A DNA stretch of 64,000 bases, taken from assembly GCA_029721435.1 (NCBI GenBank), contig CM056576.1, positions 122,749,166 to 122,813,165 on the forward strand, given 5' to 3'. Within the stretch, counting starts at the first letter, position 1, and the number at the start of each line of letters is the position of its first letter. A program made the translations under genes and the position numbers. Below, piece by piece: positions 24,536 to 38,296 of the stretch. This DNA is from Gymnothorax reevesii. Lineage: Eukaryota > Chordata > Actinopteri > Anguilliformes > Muraenidae. Below the pieces are notes generated by a model that was given only the letters and a program-made list of their open reading frames with translations, had not been told where the DNA came from and did no database searches.

Positions 24536-24775
24536 CCACGCCCAACGAGGTGGCGTGGGTATACAGTTTAGCTCTGTCTGTCTGTGTGTGTGTGAGTGTG
24601 TGTGTGTGTCCACACGACAGCTTGGCCACCACTGAAGCTAGGGTGACCAAGCTTTGTGGGGTAGATGATCCTAGGGTACCCTGTTCAAATTTGCATTTTG
24701 AGGTTGAAAGGTCAAATGTCAAGGTCAGCAAGAGGCGTGGGTTAGCATCTCTATAGAGTGTGCATCATCTAGTCG
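24536..24775 (+). repeat. hairpin-headed dispersed repeat with GTCTGTCTGTCTG tract
   Basis: It begins CCCACGCCCAACGAGGTGGCGTGGG, given here only as arms: CCCACGCC and GGCGTGGG around ACGAGGT. A CTGTCTGTCTG/TGTGTG tract follows, then CTTGGCCACC, TGAAGCTAGGGTGACCAAG and GTTGAAAGGTCAAATGTCAAGG. The layout resembles the repeat at 14205-14422, though most of the body differs. The end is approximate. Confidence 0.55.
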
Positions 24776-24779
24776 GCTG

Positions 24780-27700
24780 TTTGTTACAAGTATTTTTTTT
24801 TTAATTTCCATTTCATTATGAAAATGCCTTTGTTCCAGTGGCTTTTCAGGTGAATAAAGCCAAAACTGTTGTAGTTGGAGGGCTCGATTCAACAACACTG
24901 TGCTTACAGTAGTTCATATGAATACTAGCATCGCACTTTATCCTTACTCACTCACAAACTGGTTAGTTTCATTGATTGCTGAAGTCTCCAAATTGCGTTA
25001 CCACGGCAAAAAGACGTTATTCTTTTTTTTTTTTTCCAAAGCTAATGACAAATGTTCACAAGCCTCTGCCTCTTTGGCATTGACAATGCACAAGGTTGAT
25101 TTCATATGACTTTTTTCAAAAGTCACTGCGCCCGTCCTTCACTCTGTTCCTAACTGGTTTGTGATGGATGAAGGCACACAACATCTCTTTTCAGCAGGAA
25201 TATTGCGCTTGCTTGTCTAATACAACATGCCCACTGATGATGTATAACAACTGAAAATGAATGCATTGGAGTTTTTTTTTTTTCCAATCAATGCAAGCGT
25301 TTCAAAGTTTCCAAGGTCTTCTTAACAGCAGAGGAAAAAATTGCGGATGCTTATTTTTATCTTAACCAGATCTCGGAGTTTTTATTTCTGTTTCTTGCTA
25401 TTGAATGTTTGATGATCATGGTTTTCAGTTTATCACTGCATTTTGGTTTATTTCTTTATTTTTTTCATTATTTTGATAATGTTTGTTATTTCTGAGGTTA
25501 TATTTTTAAATGCTGTATATGGTCCCAAATGTTTGTATCACAGAACAAAGTATATGAATTATGGGGCTGTATTTATGTCACAGTGGGAATTCAGATATAC
25601 CTGGTTCATGTGGAATCGCTAGTTTCATATCCCACTGACAGCATGTCTGTCACACCGGGGAGAATGGGGTTCAATGAGCCGGGGGGACCCGTGGTCTACA
25701 TCACTGTTTTGCCTATTTTAAGCAGCTCTGACTTCTGTCGATTACATATGTGTGATGTTTCTCATGAGTGCCCCAGTCTCCCCTACAGTATACCATGTCT
25801 GGTAATGTCAAGGTCTGCCGTAAACCTGCTTAGATCAACTAGGGTTGGGCAAAGCAATGAAGCCTTGTCAATAGAAACATTAACTATGAGTCACTGAAAT
25901 TAAAGTTGTCTGCAAAATTATCTCTCGAGGAAGAACATGAAAACAATAAACCACAAAGTTATTTGCATAAAATAGTGTTCTACTACCCTAGAAAGTTTTT
26001 AGGACATCCACTCTCACTTTTGTGTGTGTGTGTGTGAGTGTGTTTTCAGTATATAGCACTAGGGCAGCACTCTGCCCTTCTGTGAGTTGAAGAATGGTTT
26101 GGGTGACAGTCGAGCAAATGAATATTTTCAGGTTTTTATAATCTACCAGTACCCACAATGCACTGGTATCCATACACAGACAGAGAGGAGGCGGGGTTGG
26201 AGCCATTGTCTATCAGAATAATGTAAGAAACTCACTGTAAAGACTGTTGCTGGCCTGTGTAGTCTGCTGTAGAGAAAGTCAATGGCCTTGGCAGAAGATC
26301 TAAGGAGGACATCGGCGAGGGAAAATCGTAAAACTGGCGGGAAGCTTTACAGATCAGATCGAACATAAATGGAGGAAATAAAAGACGATTCTGAGAGATG
26401 AACTGCAGGCTTTGAAAAGTTTCAGAGCTGCTGAAAGAATGATTTTCACTTATCGTGCTGGTCAAGTTGGTCTGTGATCCTGGTGTAGCTCTAAACATTC
26501 CCTCAAGAATTTCTCCTGAATGTAGGGCATTTAGGATGACACACAATGGCACTGCACCCTCAAACACATGCTGCACACAAACAGACTAGCCTCTGAGTGT
26601 CACCGTTCTGACATAGATCTGCCATCTTACTGGATTAACTGCTACGCCATAGCGTTTCAAATGTAATTAAAATCATCCCGTGCGGGTGAAAAATGAACCA
26701 TTATTCAGGGGCAAGGAGGCAATGCAAGCAAGACTGTTTATAAAGCCATCAGCCATATGCTAGGAATGCTACAGCGATACCTCCTAATCTCTGCATTGAG
26801 TTGATTAATAACTGTGGAATCGCTTACCTTCTGTCGCAGTTGTTGGAAAACTACCACCCCCTCACTCAAACTCCGTTTTTGGACTAAGAGCAAACATCTC
26901 ATTTTGTCTTGGTTCTGTGACGCTGTTAGGGATTAGCATCGTCAGAGCCAAATTCAGATTGTTCATTCAAGGTAAATAGCGCATTTTTAAGAAACCCCAA
27001 TAGCAGAAAATATAGTATTCCATAAGAACTACATTGAATACATGTGATGCCAGTGATCATTGTAAAGAAGAGCTAGGAAACTGCAAGTCCTACCTGCCAT
27101 GGTTTGTGCTGATATTAGCTCCAACCATGAGCCACACTATCTTATTTCATTCACTTCTGCTACCTACTTGGTTCATGTGGTTAGTGAATATTTAAACTCA
27201 GGTGGTTTATTACCTAGCTGGAGCCATTACATGCAAACACTTCAGTTGTCTGGACCATGAATTCTGCAACCTCACTCTAAAGTACGGCCACACTAATCTG
27301 CCACTAATTGCTTAAAGCTGAGGAAACTTTGGAGAAAGTAGTGAATGCAACGTAGATTTTGAGAGTGTCCAACCTGCCCCCAAATCTGAGCCCTCTCTCC
27401 AAAGCCAATATCCCAAAACGGGTGAATGTGCAAACCCTGCTGATGGAAGAAATATGAGGATCACCGATCACTGGGGAGAAGAAAGAGCAGTTGTGCAGTT
27501 GCCATCGGTTGTCAGCTCAGATTGTATTTAACTATTTGATGTCTCTTTCCCATTTATAAAAACACGTAACATTATACTGAACAATACAAAATCTGAGATC
27601 AGTGATTCTGTGTGTTTATTTTGTGGTCTATAGTCAGCATACCTTTCACGACAATACTGTAGGTGGCGACAAACAACAGCCTGCTTTGTTTTATATCGGC

Positions 27701-28720
27701 TTTCATCAATATGTTTCATCAGTATTTTAGAATAAAATGTCTTTTTCCTGCAATCATTATTATTTTTTGCAATTAAAACAGGATTTTGTTATCAAAACCC
27801 CCCTTTTTTTGAAAAATTTGTCCTGAGAAGGGGGGTTGCCTAATATCAAGGATCATCTTGTATTCGGAACAGTAAGGTAAAATGGGAGTACCTGTGTACT
27901 TCGGTGCAGACATACAGCAAGCGGTAGTGCTCAGCAAAAGGGGACGGTAGTACATTCCAAGATGGTGATAAATTCCAAAGTACTAAGCTCATCTCTTGGA
28001 CAAAGCCCAAAAAATGTAGAGAGATGGAACATTCATATTCTTCATAACACATTTTAATTTCCTGCCCCGTTTGATTGCAACATGTTTTGCAGTGTTTGAG
28101 CACTCCATTTCTCTTGATTTTTTTTTTTTTTTTGCCTTGTCCAGGGGATAAACTTCGTAGTTTCATGTATTGCTGGCAAGCAGGTGCATCACAACTGTGG
28201 GTGTTACGGGTGTTGGCACCCCCACATTTTCGGAGAAACCTGATTCCGCCCTACCCACTTTTTCCCAGGGTAGTCATTGGTCAAATGAAATTATGATCAT
28301 TAAGAAAGTACTTTAGCCTGTGAGTTCCCCATACATGACAACGTGGCGGCCAGTTTCAATGGACTTAAGGGCCATCCAGCCAATCGCAGCCATTTGGTCA
28401 GCCCATTAGGTGGGGAGAAGAGTCAATGATGTCTACATTGCTTTGGATCAGTGGAAAGAGTAAACAGTTGAAATATGCGGTGGCCGATGGGTAAACGCAC
28501 TGCAACGGCCCAAAACATGTCCAATAGAAGAAACGCGCTGCAAAAACAGGAACGATGCAAACTCAAAAACACACAAACCACAAAAGCAAATGCAAGAAAA
28601 AAAACACTGCATTTAGACATTAACACAACAGAAGTGCTCCCAGCTGCTAGGGACAGCGCCAACTAAAACAGCTTTTGACCTGAGCAAGACTAGCTAAGGT
28701 AGCTAAGTTGGCAAAAAGGC
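24780..28720. other. intronic stretch, no gene recognised
   Basis: It contains poly-T runs at about 25021-25036 and 28118-28133 and a short TG run at 26022-26042. A CA/A-rich patch at 28540-28610 may belong to an old repeat. The open frame at 26232-26576 (minus) shows no family motif. Confidence 0.45.
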
Positions 28721-28723
28721 TTT

Positions 28724-28774
28724 CTAGCTAGCTAGCTGGCTAGCTAACGTTAGTTTGCTTACGTAGCTAGCTAA
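28724..28774 (+). repeat. (AGCT)n-like microsatellite
   Basis: Repeated AGCTAGCT units with interruptions (CTAGCTAGCTAGCTGGCTAG, then ACGTAGCTAGCTAAG). Confidence 0.75.
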
Positions 28775-29291
28775 GTCATACTTTGTATTTAATGCATGGA
28801 AGTCAATAGGAAACAAGTGAATAAAAATTATCCATTATTTTGCTATTGTGTAGTACTGTTGTATATTAAAGCTGGTGAATGTACTATGTTTGGGGTGAAG
28901 GGAGTGATGATACAATCTACATTTTGAACCCAGTGTCATTTGCATGCGGTGGTGCAGCAAATGTAGTGATGTATGGCATTTATTTTAATTTGGCTTGTTG
29001 CGGAGACTGGAGTAAGGGCTGAAGGTGGGGGGTGCGGTGCTCACGTCCCACCCATAGAACACCCACACTTTTAAAATCACTGCTCCTCCCCTGCTGGCAA
29101 CTTAGCAGTACCAAGCTGCGGTGACATTAGATATCTGGCAAAGCCAAACACAACTGCAATGTTGGCAATACTACTCAGCAAAAGTTTGTTTTTAATGTTT
29201 ATTTTGAATTTTTTTGCGCATTTCACGCATATCGTTTGCCCATAACACACCTGTGAATACTTACAAATCTACTCCGCAATATATTTTTTTC

Positions 29292-29554
29292 GGTAACACT
29301 TTACTTGAAGGTATCGTCATAAGAGTGACATGACACAGTCATGAACGTGTCATAAACATTATGTAAATGTCATAAACGTCATTAAGTGCCATTCTTTTTC
29401 TGAGATGACAAGTTGACATTGATTGGGTTGTCTTGATTATGACAAGTTCGTCATAAGAGTGACATGACACTGTCATAACTATTACATGACACATGTAACA
29501 GTTATGACAGTGTCATGTCACTCTTATGATGGTACCTTCAAGTAAAGTGTAACC
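29292..29554. mobile_element. 263-bp MITE with 45-bp terminal inverted repeats
   Basis: GGTAACACTTTACTTGAAGG at 29292 and its inverse ending at 29554 extend to 45-bp arms with three mismatches. TTTTTTC flanks both ends (29285-29291 and 29555-29561) and is a candidate 7-8-bp target duplication, as expected for hAT-type elements, though low complexity weakens this. The right half (about 29451-29529) is itself a near-perfect palindrome of CATAAGAGTGACATGACA-type sequence, so the element could fold two ways. It has no coding capacity. Confidence 0.85.
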
Positions 29555-29755
29555 TTTTTTCCTAGTCTGGTTCATCAGTCACACATATTGACAGCCTGAG
29601 TTTTGCATTGAATTCATTGTACGCTGTTGATGGCAACAGCAAAAATCAAAGTTTCGGTGCTGTCAATCCCACAGTCATTGCTGTGCTTCCGTCTTTGGCA
29701 TACTAACTGGCACAGTCTCATCAGCATTTAAACCAGCTCTGGGAATGTGCATCAA

Positions 29756-29774
29756 GGGTTAGGGTTAGGGTTAG
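29756..29774 (+). repeat. short telomere-like (GGGTTA)3 run
   Basis: Three perfect GGGTTA units. This is too short to argue for a chromosome-fusion scar. Confidence 0.8.
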
Positions 29775-31261
29775 AAGGGCATTAGCAACACACCCAGGAA
29801 AACTCTGCTGATCAGTCGAGGCTGTCAGGGAGCCTGGAGATTTTAGCCAGTCAAACCGCAGAGGCTACAAAGCCGAAGAGTGTCTATCAGCGCACAGTGA
29901 GACCACTAACGCCTCATTCTCTGCCATTACTGCACTTGCTGGTGGTTTTTAATGACATTGTGGCTCAGCAGCATTAAAAAAGTTGCCAACTTCAGCTTTA
30001 AGGGCCATTCTATGCTCCTTAAAACTGAGAATGAAGTGTCCGCACACTGTTAAATCGGCTCACAATAAGTGCACATAACCACTTGGAACTTCATCCTATT
30101 CATTCCCATGGTCACAGCGAGCAAAACTGGACATTGTTTTTAAGGCTCCATTCTGGGTCTTGTTTCAAGATGTTGCTTACTTGCACCACTGGGCTCCAGT
30201 AAAGATAACTCAAGTTCTGTTCTCAATACATGTCAAAAGCACAATTGTGATAAATGTATGAAATTAGTTTTTTTCCCCACTATAATATGTACATTCAGTA
30301 CTGTTTTTCTTGATCTAATATCTTCACTTTGACAAGTCGTTTTTGTTGTTGCACTGTTTGGATAATTCATAAGGCCTGTTCCATGCCAACTCCAGGAGGA
30401 TGTACCGCAGCGTCTCTGGATTTTTTTTAATATTGTATTTGTATATGGACAATGATAAATTGAAGAATTCCTGAAGGTTTCACCTCTTCCTCCGTTTACT
30501 TTTGCCAGTAAAAACAATATGCTATTCGCAATTAAAAATGTGTCACGGCACAAAATGCGATATTTGCATGTCCTCAACTTAGGGAAAGTCTGAGATCTTT
30601 ACTTTGGACCTGTAAATGGCACACTTTATGCTGTGCCACATTTTGCGTTATGAAACCTGACCTTGAGATGGGTCTGCTGACATTACAAGTATGGAGCTGA
30701 AATTGTCGGGAATTATAGCTCATCATTGCTTACCAATACAAAGAGCTACAAAAAAAATCCAAGGCATGATGTGTAGGGCACCTTGGTATAGATGGCATGA
30801 AATAGCCACTAAATAACTGCTGCAGTGAAGTTAGGGGCCTGAAACTTCACAGCTTATTATGGGCTTTGTGGCTGTCCTGCACAGTCCGGTCCTGATTCGA
30901 ACAACATGGCTGCACCCAAGATATGGACTTTGGTTACTCAAAATGTTTTACCCTGCCAAAGTAAAGGCAATGGATGATGTCACTGTGACTTGGTTTGTGT
31001 TTCTCCACCTTTAGTAGTTAGTAACCATGGTTACAAAAATCTGCTTTGTGGGATTGTGTAATGAAGGGAGACCTTTTTATTTGTTGGTAAAAACATCCAT
31101 TTGGAGGCTATGAAAAAAAAAACAGATTTGACTGTTGAAAAAAGTTATTGTGATAAATAGCAAATATGAAATATTATTCTGAAATGTGTTATGGACACCT
31201 GTTTATTTAATTAACCGTTGTTATTGTAGACATGAGTTCAGTAAATTGGTGCGTGCATATA

Positions 31262-32565
31262 CTATCAGATCCACAAATATTTGGACATTGTTCATAAGTC
31301 ATAATAGTTATTGTCATTTTAAAATTAAATAATGAACATGAGCTCAAAGCGCAGACTTTACTTTCAGGGTATTTACATCCAAATCAAGCGAACAGTGTAG
31401 GAATTTAAGCCTTTTTACGTGGTCACCCCCCTTTTTCAAGGACCAGAAGTAATTAGATGACTGGCTGCCCAGCTGTTTCGTGGCCAAGTACATGCTGGTC
31501 ACGCATTCTTTTATCTACAAGTACGCAGATTATAGGTCTTAATTTGATTTTAAGTGTGGCATTTGCCCGTAGAGTCTGTTGGTTTTGACTCTCGATACTA
31601 GGTATGAAGTGTTGCCACAGCCTGTGAAGCAGGCCATCATTAAGCCGCAAAATCGAAAAAAACGGTTTTACAAACATAACTTGTAACCAAATCAACTATT
31701 TTGTACATTTCTGAGAAGGGAAATCAACTGCTGAGCTAACGAACACCATAAGGCCTACAAGATAACAACCTTGGATAATGACTGTGGTGGATGGCGGTGG
31801 AATTTTCTCTGTGGTGAAGAAAAACCCTCACAACAGATGGCAATATCAAGAACATCCAACTGTGTAATAGCGTGTCAGAGTCAACGATCAAGAAAAGACT
31901 TCACCAGAGTAAATACAGAGGGTTTACCACAGGATTTAAATTATTTGGTTAACCTCAGAAACAAGAAGGCCAATTAGAGTATGCCATTGAACATCTGAAA
32001 ATGTGTGTACTATTCTGGAACAATATCCTATGGCCAGATGAGATGCAAATCAACTTTCACCATAATGAAGGGTAGAGTGTAGAGAAAGGAAGGAATCGCT
32101 CCTGATCTGAAGCATGGTTGAGGTAGTGTTACGTTGCGGGCACGTGGAGCAGCCAACAGAACTTGTATCCTTGCATTTATTGATGATAGGACTGCTGACG
32201 AAAGCAGCAGGATCAATTCTAAGTTGTACAGTGGCTATTTTATTTGCTTAGATTAAGCCAAATGCCTCAGGTCTCATTGGATTGCGCATAGTATAGATGG
32301 ACAATGACCTAAAGTACACTGCAGGAGCATTTCAAGACTTTTTTTAAAATAAGTGGAATGTTCTACTATTGCTAAATTAATCACCTAAAATGAATCCAAT
32401 TTTGCATGCATTTAATTTTGCAAAACTGCAGGTAAAATACCTGAGGAACAAGCAGGACCTAGGCCTGCATGAAGGCCTGACAGAGCATCACCATGGGAGA
32501 AACCCAGTGTTTAATACTGGCAATGGGCTGTAGACTTCTGGCAGTCATTGACCGATTGTGAATTT
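31262..32565 (+). pseudogene. Tc1-like element with decayed transposase
   Basis: The left end (CACAAATATTTGGACATTG) and the following GGGTATTTACATCCAAATCA block match a widespread fish Tc1 family. The former coding region keeps recognisable pieces in several frames: HQSKYRGFTTG-like sequence at about 31900, a run giving FIDDRTADESSRINSK at about 32180, a MDNDLKYTAGAFQDF-like block around 32295-32340 (second catalytic Asp), and EHHHGRNPVF at about 32490. Small deletions and stops are frequent. The expected 3' inverted terminus was not found, so the copy is truncated or eroded there. It is non-functional. Confidence 0.8.
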
Positions 32566-33891
32566 GGCCAATTGCATTGTACAAACAATATTTTTGACAA
32601 AACTCTTAAATCTATGTATTTGAAGGGCATCTTGGTTATTTCATCGGCAATCAGCTGTAGTGGCGCACAGAGACAAAATGACAAACAATGTGTTACTAAC
32701 CAAACACTTACGGAATGAACTACATATATTAATGTAATAATGCAACTGGCTCAATATAATTTCCCAACATTGTACAAATGTTTCCACAAGCACTTTGAAG
32801 TGAAAGTGTTTTTAGAATGTTACGCACCGTTATCCGTTTTATTTTTATACATCCGGCTGAAATATATTCCGTTGATTGTGTAGCTGTGTTTATTCCTAAT
32901 CAGTACTTCCATATTAGCAGTGATATAAATATCTGCACTGTGGTGTTTGTACTTATGCTTAATTTAACTTACCCCAATTAAATCTAGTGAAATGGGCCAT
33001 CCTTTGCTTTAGTTGCCGTGAACTGTGTGCGACTCCTTTCTCGTTTGCAATGCATAGCGGGGGCTTCTCTACTTGGCCCTATATATTTCTAAAAAGATAA
33101 TTTCAGTATTAATTTTCTCCCAAAGTGGCACGTAGGACGAAACAAAATTGCCCTTGGTCGTGTTTCTCCGCTTTTGAACTTATGCAGACAGCCTTTGCTA
33201 CGTGAGGCAGCCCCTATTTACAGGAAAGGAAACAAATACATTTTATGGTCCATTTCATCTCATTGCATCTCATCAGGGACATTGGTCACAGTGTTAAATC
33301 ACACACCTGCACTGCACAGTGTGCAATGACCCAAACCCAATTACAGCTAATTGGATCCACTGGCTATTTGGCTGGAATAATTTGCTTAAATACCCATGTG
33401 TTTAGAGACAAAGGACAGAGGAGCCTGGGGAGAGCAGGGTCTGGGGTACAGAGAAGGGGTACAGATGGGTCTAAGCGTTATATCACAGGTATGCGCCTCA
33501 AAAAGGTTCACCTCAGGCCTCTCTCTCCCTTGTTCATATACTGCTCAACCTTCTAAGGACTGGTTTCCAGGTTTGGTCTGTCCTGAGGTGAAAATGCACG
33601 TTCTCTGTGAAAATCAGATTTGTTATTGATTTTCTCTCCCTTCTCCTGACTTTGAACAGGAAACAGATAGAGATGATACTCGAAAATCAGCGGTCCGTTG
33701 CTCGCGAGCTCCCAGCACAGGTTCCCAGTGCTTGAGGCGCTAATGACCAACGTTAGAGCAACATTGTAATTATTATTTTATGCTCTGTGCCATCAAATAC
33801 TGATTACCATTAAGTAATTTTGCCATTACAGGTTGTGAAATCACTGCATGAATTGGACAACAAATTGGAAAAATTGGAATGTTACCAAGAC

Positions 33892-33896
33892 GTGTG

Positions 33897-33928
<32 letters not shown>

Positions 33929-33934
33929 CGTGAG
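33892..33934 (+). repeat. (GT)n microsatellite
   Basis: About 21 GT dinucleotides with two or three GC interruptions. Confidence 0.9.
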
Positions 33935-36900
33935 TGTTTTACTTTGTGCACCAAATGTGCCAGTATTGCTCTATACTTAAAATTTATGTTGAAATTGCAT
34001 TCTTAATCACATAAATGAACAAATTAATGAAGAGAAATGAATAAATAACTTACAAACCCCAAAATGAATGGCACATAACATTAAATTGCTTCTTTCCCTT
34101 GCGGTACAGCTAAAATGCAGTTCTTGAGGCTTAAATTGGATTCCCTTTCTGCTCGGTCATGATATTGTAAGAGTTAGCTCTTAAAAATCTTCGAATTTTG
34201 CTGTTTCTTTTGAGCATCAATATTGCCGATCACCTTTGCCAGCAGCCCAGCAGTATGTCTTCATTACTTTACGGAGTGATTGCCTTGTTTGTCTATCGTG
34301 TCCTTTTGCTTAATGGCAGTATTGCACTGCTGCTCCTCCTGCCTCTAAATGTTATCAGTATCCGGCCTGTTTATGGTGCGAGATGAGGTGTGTATGATCG
34401 AAATGAGAAATAGAGCCAAGTAGAACATTTTTTTTCTCACCAAAAACTATTTTCATGGTGTGTGACTTGGGCATGCTTCCCGAGACTGTTCTGAGACCAT
34501 TCCAAATGATGTTTTTCTTTTAAAAGAGCTGCTATACTGAATCACCATTGATACTCAGTTGCACTCGTGTAAAATTTTGCTATGTGAGTTATGTGAGTCG
34601 AGTGTTCAACACAAGCAGCCTTTTTGAAGCACGATGTAACTTTTGAAAGGTAATCGATACAAACCACTGCGTACAGTGGTGAGAGCCGCTCGGTAACATC
34701 GTACTTCCTTTCTGACTTGCTGACAAATGGCGTGTGCCCCATTCAATTTGCGTCAAAGCCAGCCGTGAGACATAACCCGTGAACTTGACCAATGTAAGTG
34801 GACTGTAATTTTTTGCAATGACAGTCTGCATATCAAATTTACTAATGTGAATATCTGTCACAAAAATTTTTTATTTTTACAGTAGGGTTCCTCTGTATAA
34901 AAGATTTGCCTATGTTTCCCAAACAGGAAGCGGCAGCTTCTCTATCCATCGTACCACTTTGCACAGAGCAGATGTTCAGTTCACTGTTAATTCTCATGAA
35001 TAAAAGTGCCTTTTACTATTTAAAGCAGAAGTATTGTAAAGCTGAATTTATGGTTGAAATGGCAACAGCTGTTCCTAAGAACATAAACATATTTGATGGT
35101 GAGTGTAATCCATCCATCTCGGCTTATTGCTTTGCCAACTGAGCATCTAAACCTCTGCGAAGCGCTTGTTCCAGTGCACCCCTGAATAGCCCCGTTATGA
35201 CCCCTTTGTCTTTCACAAGTTCTATCAACTCGTCCCTTCGATGAAAGTTTTCTTGATGCGTGGTACCATCAATTCAGAATGAACAGTATCCATCTTTTAA
35301 AACAAACTCTCCAAATTTTCATTCCTTTGATCATTTGACGTTGTCTTTTTATCTTAGATTTACCAGTCTTAAGCTACTGTCCAGCACTGATTTTGGACAA
35401 CTTGTCTGAAGCTGGGAGCATGTCATGGTGCGGGTCTATGTTGGTACAGTATGTAAACAATCCAGTGCAAAGTGTAATTGTGACCTCAGTAATTACCTTT
35501 TCTCGTTTTTCAACATTATCAGCTTTGATGATGTATTTAAATTTTTTGTTTTAAGTTCATCGGCCATTTGATAAAATTTCTACATTTGTCAAAAATAAAC
35601 ACCTCAACTTAGTATGTCAACTATCAAGAATACTGATTGAATCCAGTGGAAAATACATCATTCATCTCTTATCTGGAGGGCCAATCATAATCAGCTACTC
35701 TAATCACCAAACTATCATACAATTTCACCTTTATAAAAAAGCAGAAATGGTCTGGGTTTGCTGAACTTGTATGTGCCACAGACATGCAGCTCTGAATGCA
35801 ATAATACGAGGGAACTGTGGGGTATTATTTGCATGCAACTGCTTTGTGCTGTCATTAGAAGCATTCTTCACGCAGTCTTTGTTTCTTTGATCTAGAGAAG
35901 GCTTTTGAGAGAATAAAATGAAATTCCTTTTTCTCCGCATGTTTCCTCGGAAATAACTTCCTGAGCTGGATGGGAATGCCATACTCTTTATCTTCAATGC
36001 CGGTTTTCCCCAGCGTCCAAAACACGCATCCAATGCCTCCGCTCTGACTTGTCAAATCAGACACAGATGTCCTCTATCCTTTGCTCCTGCATAATCATTT
36101 TCAGCGCAGTCCCAGATACATCTGTCAGATCTCATGGGCCGGCCCATGAATTTCAGCCTTAAGATATCGAAAGCACCAAAAAGGAGCTCTCTATTTAAAA
36201 TGATCCTGCCATTTTCACCCTCATGTTCTGTTAGAATCCGCTCTAATGTGGTCGACAAACAAAAGTCGTGCAATGTTTTTTTTTTGTTTTTTTTTTAATA
36301 CAGCTCTGCTGAAACGTTATTGGGTTTAAATCCATATTTGTAAGTAGTTCTCATAAAGTTAGGTACAATTACACTGTTATAAACTGGCACCTTCTATGCC
36401 AATTAATTTAATTGGCACCTTTTTTGCCTGTTATTTTTAACTGTAATTTTGCAATATGTTTACAACAGAGTGCCGTGTATCTTGAGTGTAAACCACTGTT
36501 AAATATGCGCAGGACTCCACTTACAGTTAAAATAACCAGGAAACAATGTGTTAATTTAGCTGTTAAATTCAGTCAGTTTATAACTGTAGGAAGCATCAAG
36601 CAGAAAATATTAAATCTTTATTTAGCTCATAAAGAGGCTCTGGTGTCTGTGGGAACCAGAAAAATGCTGAGGGTAAAGATCGCCTGTGCAGGGTCACTCT
36701 CTTTGCTTGGGCCAAGCTTGAGCCCTGCTTATGAGTGGAGGTAAGCTGGAATGATGCGACCTCAAATACTGTATTTTCATATCGTATGATAGCAGAGTCT
36801 GGCTCCACTGTGCTTTCTGCGAGTCCAATCAGCTCAATTATCTTCTGGGCTTCCAGTCAAAAAGAAATTATGTACTTAATATGCCTCTTTGGAATTGGCT

Positions 36901-38270
36901 GTACCATTTCACTGTATAAGAGCGATTCAAACCTGAAATGTTCATTTAGTCATAAGAGGGCAGCGATTGACGACAATCTCACCGTTTAAAACACGATGAC
37001 TTGACCTCACCGCCACTGAGGACATTAGCCTCACGTTGCAGAAAAGTGTCTGTGTATGTGGGTTTACGAATGAAGGAAGGCTCAGACTGTAAAACTGCCT
37101 GTCCCCCCAGTGATTATTGGGAGATTATGTTCAGAAATCCTTAAACCCTTTTTCAGTAACTATTAAATCTAGCATAAAATAACGGTTATTTTTTGACGGG
37201 CACCTTCAACAGTTGACGATATCTGGCTCAAAATTAACTACAAGGTGCCAAAATGTTGTTTGGGGTAATAATTGTTGAAGGAAATTACTGTAAATTGCAT
37301 GAAAGATGGTAAAACATTGGGCAACGATCCAGCAGTAATTACAAGACTGCTATGACCGCCCATCCCCTGTTCCTGGTACTGTGTGATGTCAGCAAGTTGA
37401 GCCCTGCATGGAATCCTTCCTTTGGCACCAGAGACATGCTACAAGGGTAGGCAGTGACTTCACCTTTTATCATGGGATTACTCTTAACCTGTTCCCACAT
37501 ACTTCGCCTGATTAACATTTAACCTATTTATTTACTAATAATTAAGGGCAGTATGAAGCCTGTATTGATTAAGGTGTGATAATGACAGAGATTCATTAAC
37601 ATTGCCCTTCTGTGCGAATTTATGTAGAATGATTCATTTGAAAACATATTGTGGAAGCCTTTTTTTCATCAGTTTATGAAAGATAAAAATAAGTTCTACA
37701 AAATCTTAAAAATGGCACTTCATCTAGTTTTAAGCACTAAAACATATTATGGAACTGAAGTGGGGGAAAAACATCTTAAATGTACTGAACAAGCATTGAG
37801 TGTGACATGAAGCAAGGTTTTCCGCATTAGTTTGAGAAGGGGCCACATTGGCTTACTGTGTGCCCTGTGAACAAATATACGCAAGTCCGTGCTGTCTCCT
37901 CAGAATTTAAAACTAAGATTAATTGTGCAATAATGTTATGAAAATGGAAGGTGACGGTTATTCAATCGCTCAGGCTTCGTAATTGAGTCAATCACTTTTT
38001 TTTTGCTATCAAGCAAGGAATGTAAACAGGAAAAGGTTTGAGAGTAGTTGTGTGACAAAAAGTGAAGATTCTGCCTACCCTTACTTATTACTGATGACAC
38101 GTTACTGCCTGCCGCCTCACCGACCACTGACCCCATTGCCGTCACGCTTGTGTACCCAGTGCGAGTAATGAGATTCTTCTGGTTCAGACAGATTGCCAGA
38201 ATCATCTGGATTTTCATTTGGTTTTTTTTATTTACCTGGTCTGCTTTTTGATGTGAGCCAATCTGTTTTC

Positions 38271-38296
38271 TTTTTTTTTTTTTTTTTTTTTTTTTT
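38271..38296 (+). repeat. poly-T tract
   Basis: Twenty-six consecutive T bases. It could be the tail of a minus-strand retroposon, but no body was recognised to its left. Confidence 0.85.

Noticed and set aside
29756..29774. Interstitial telomere marking a chromosome fusion
   Set aside because: Only three GGGTTA units, which is expected by chance or from minor repair events.
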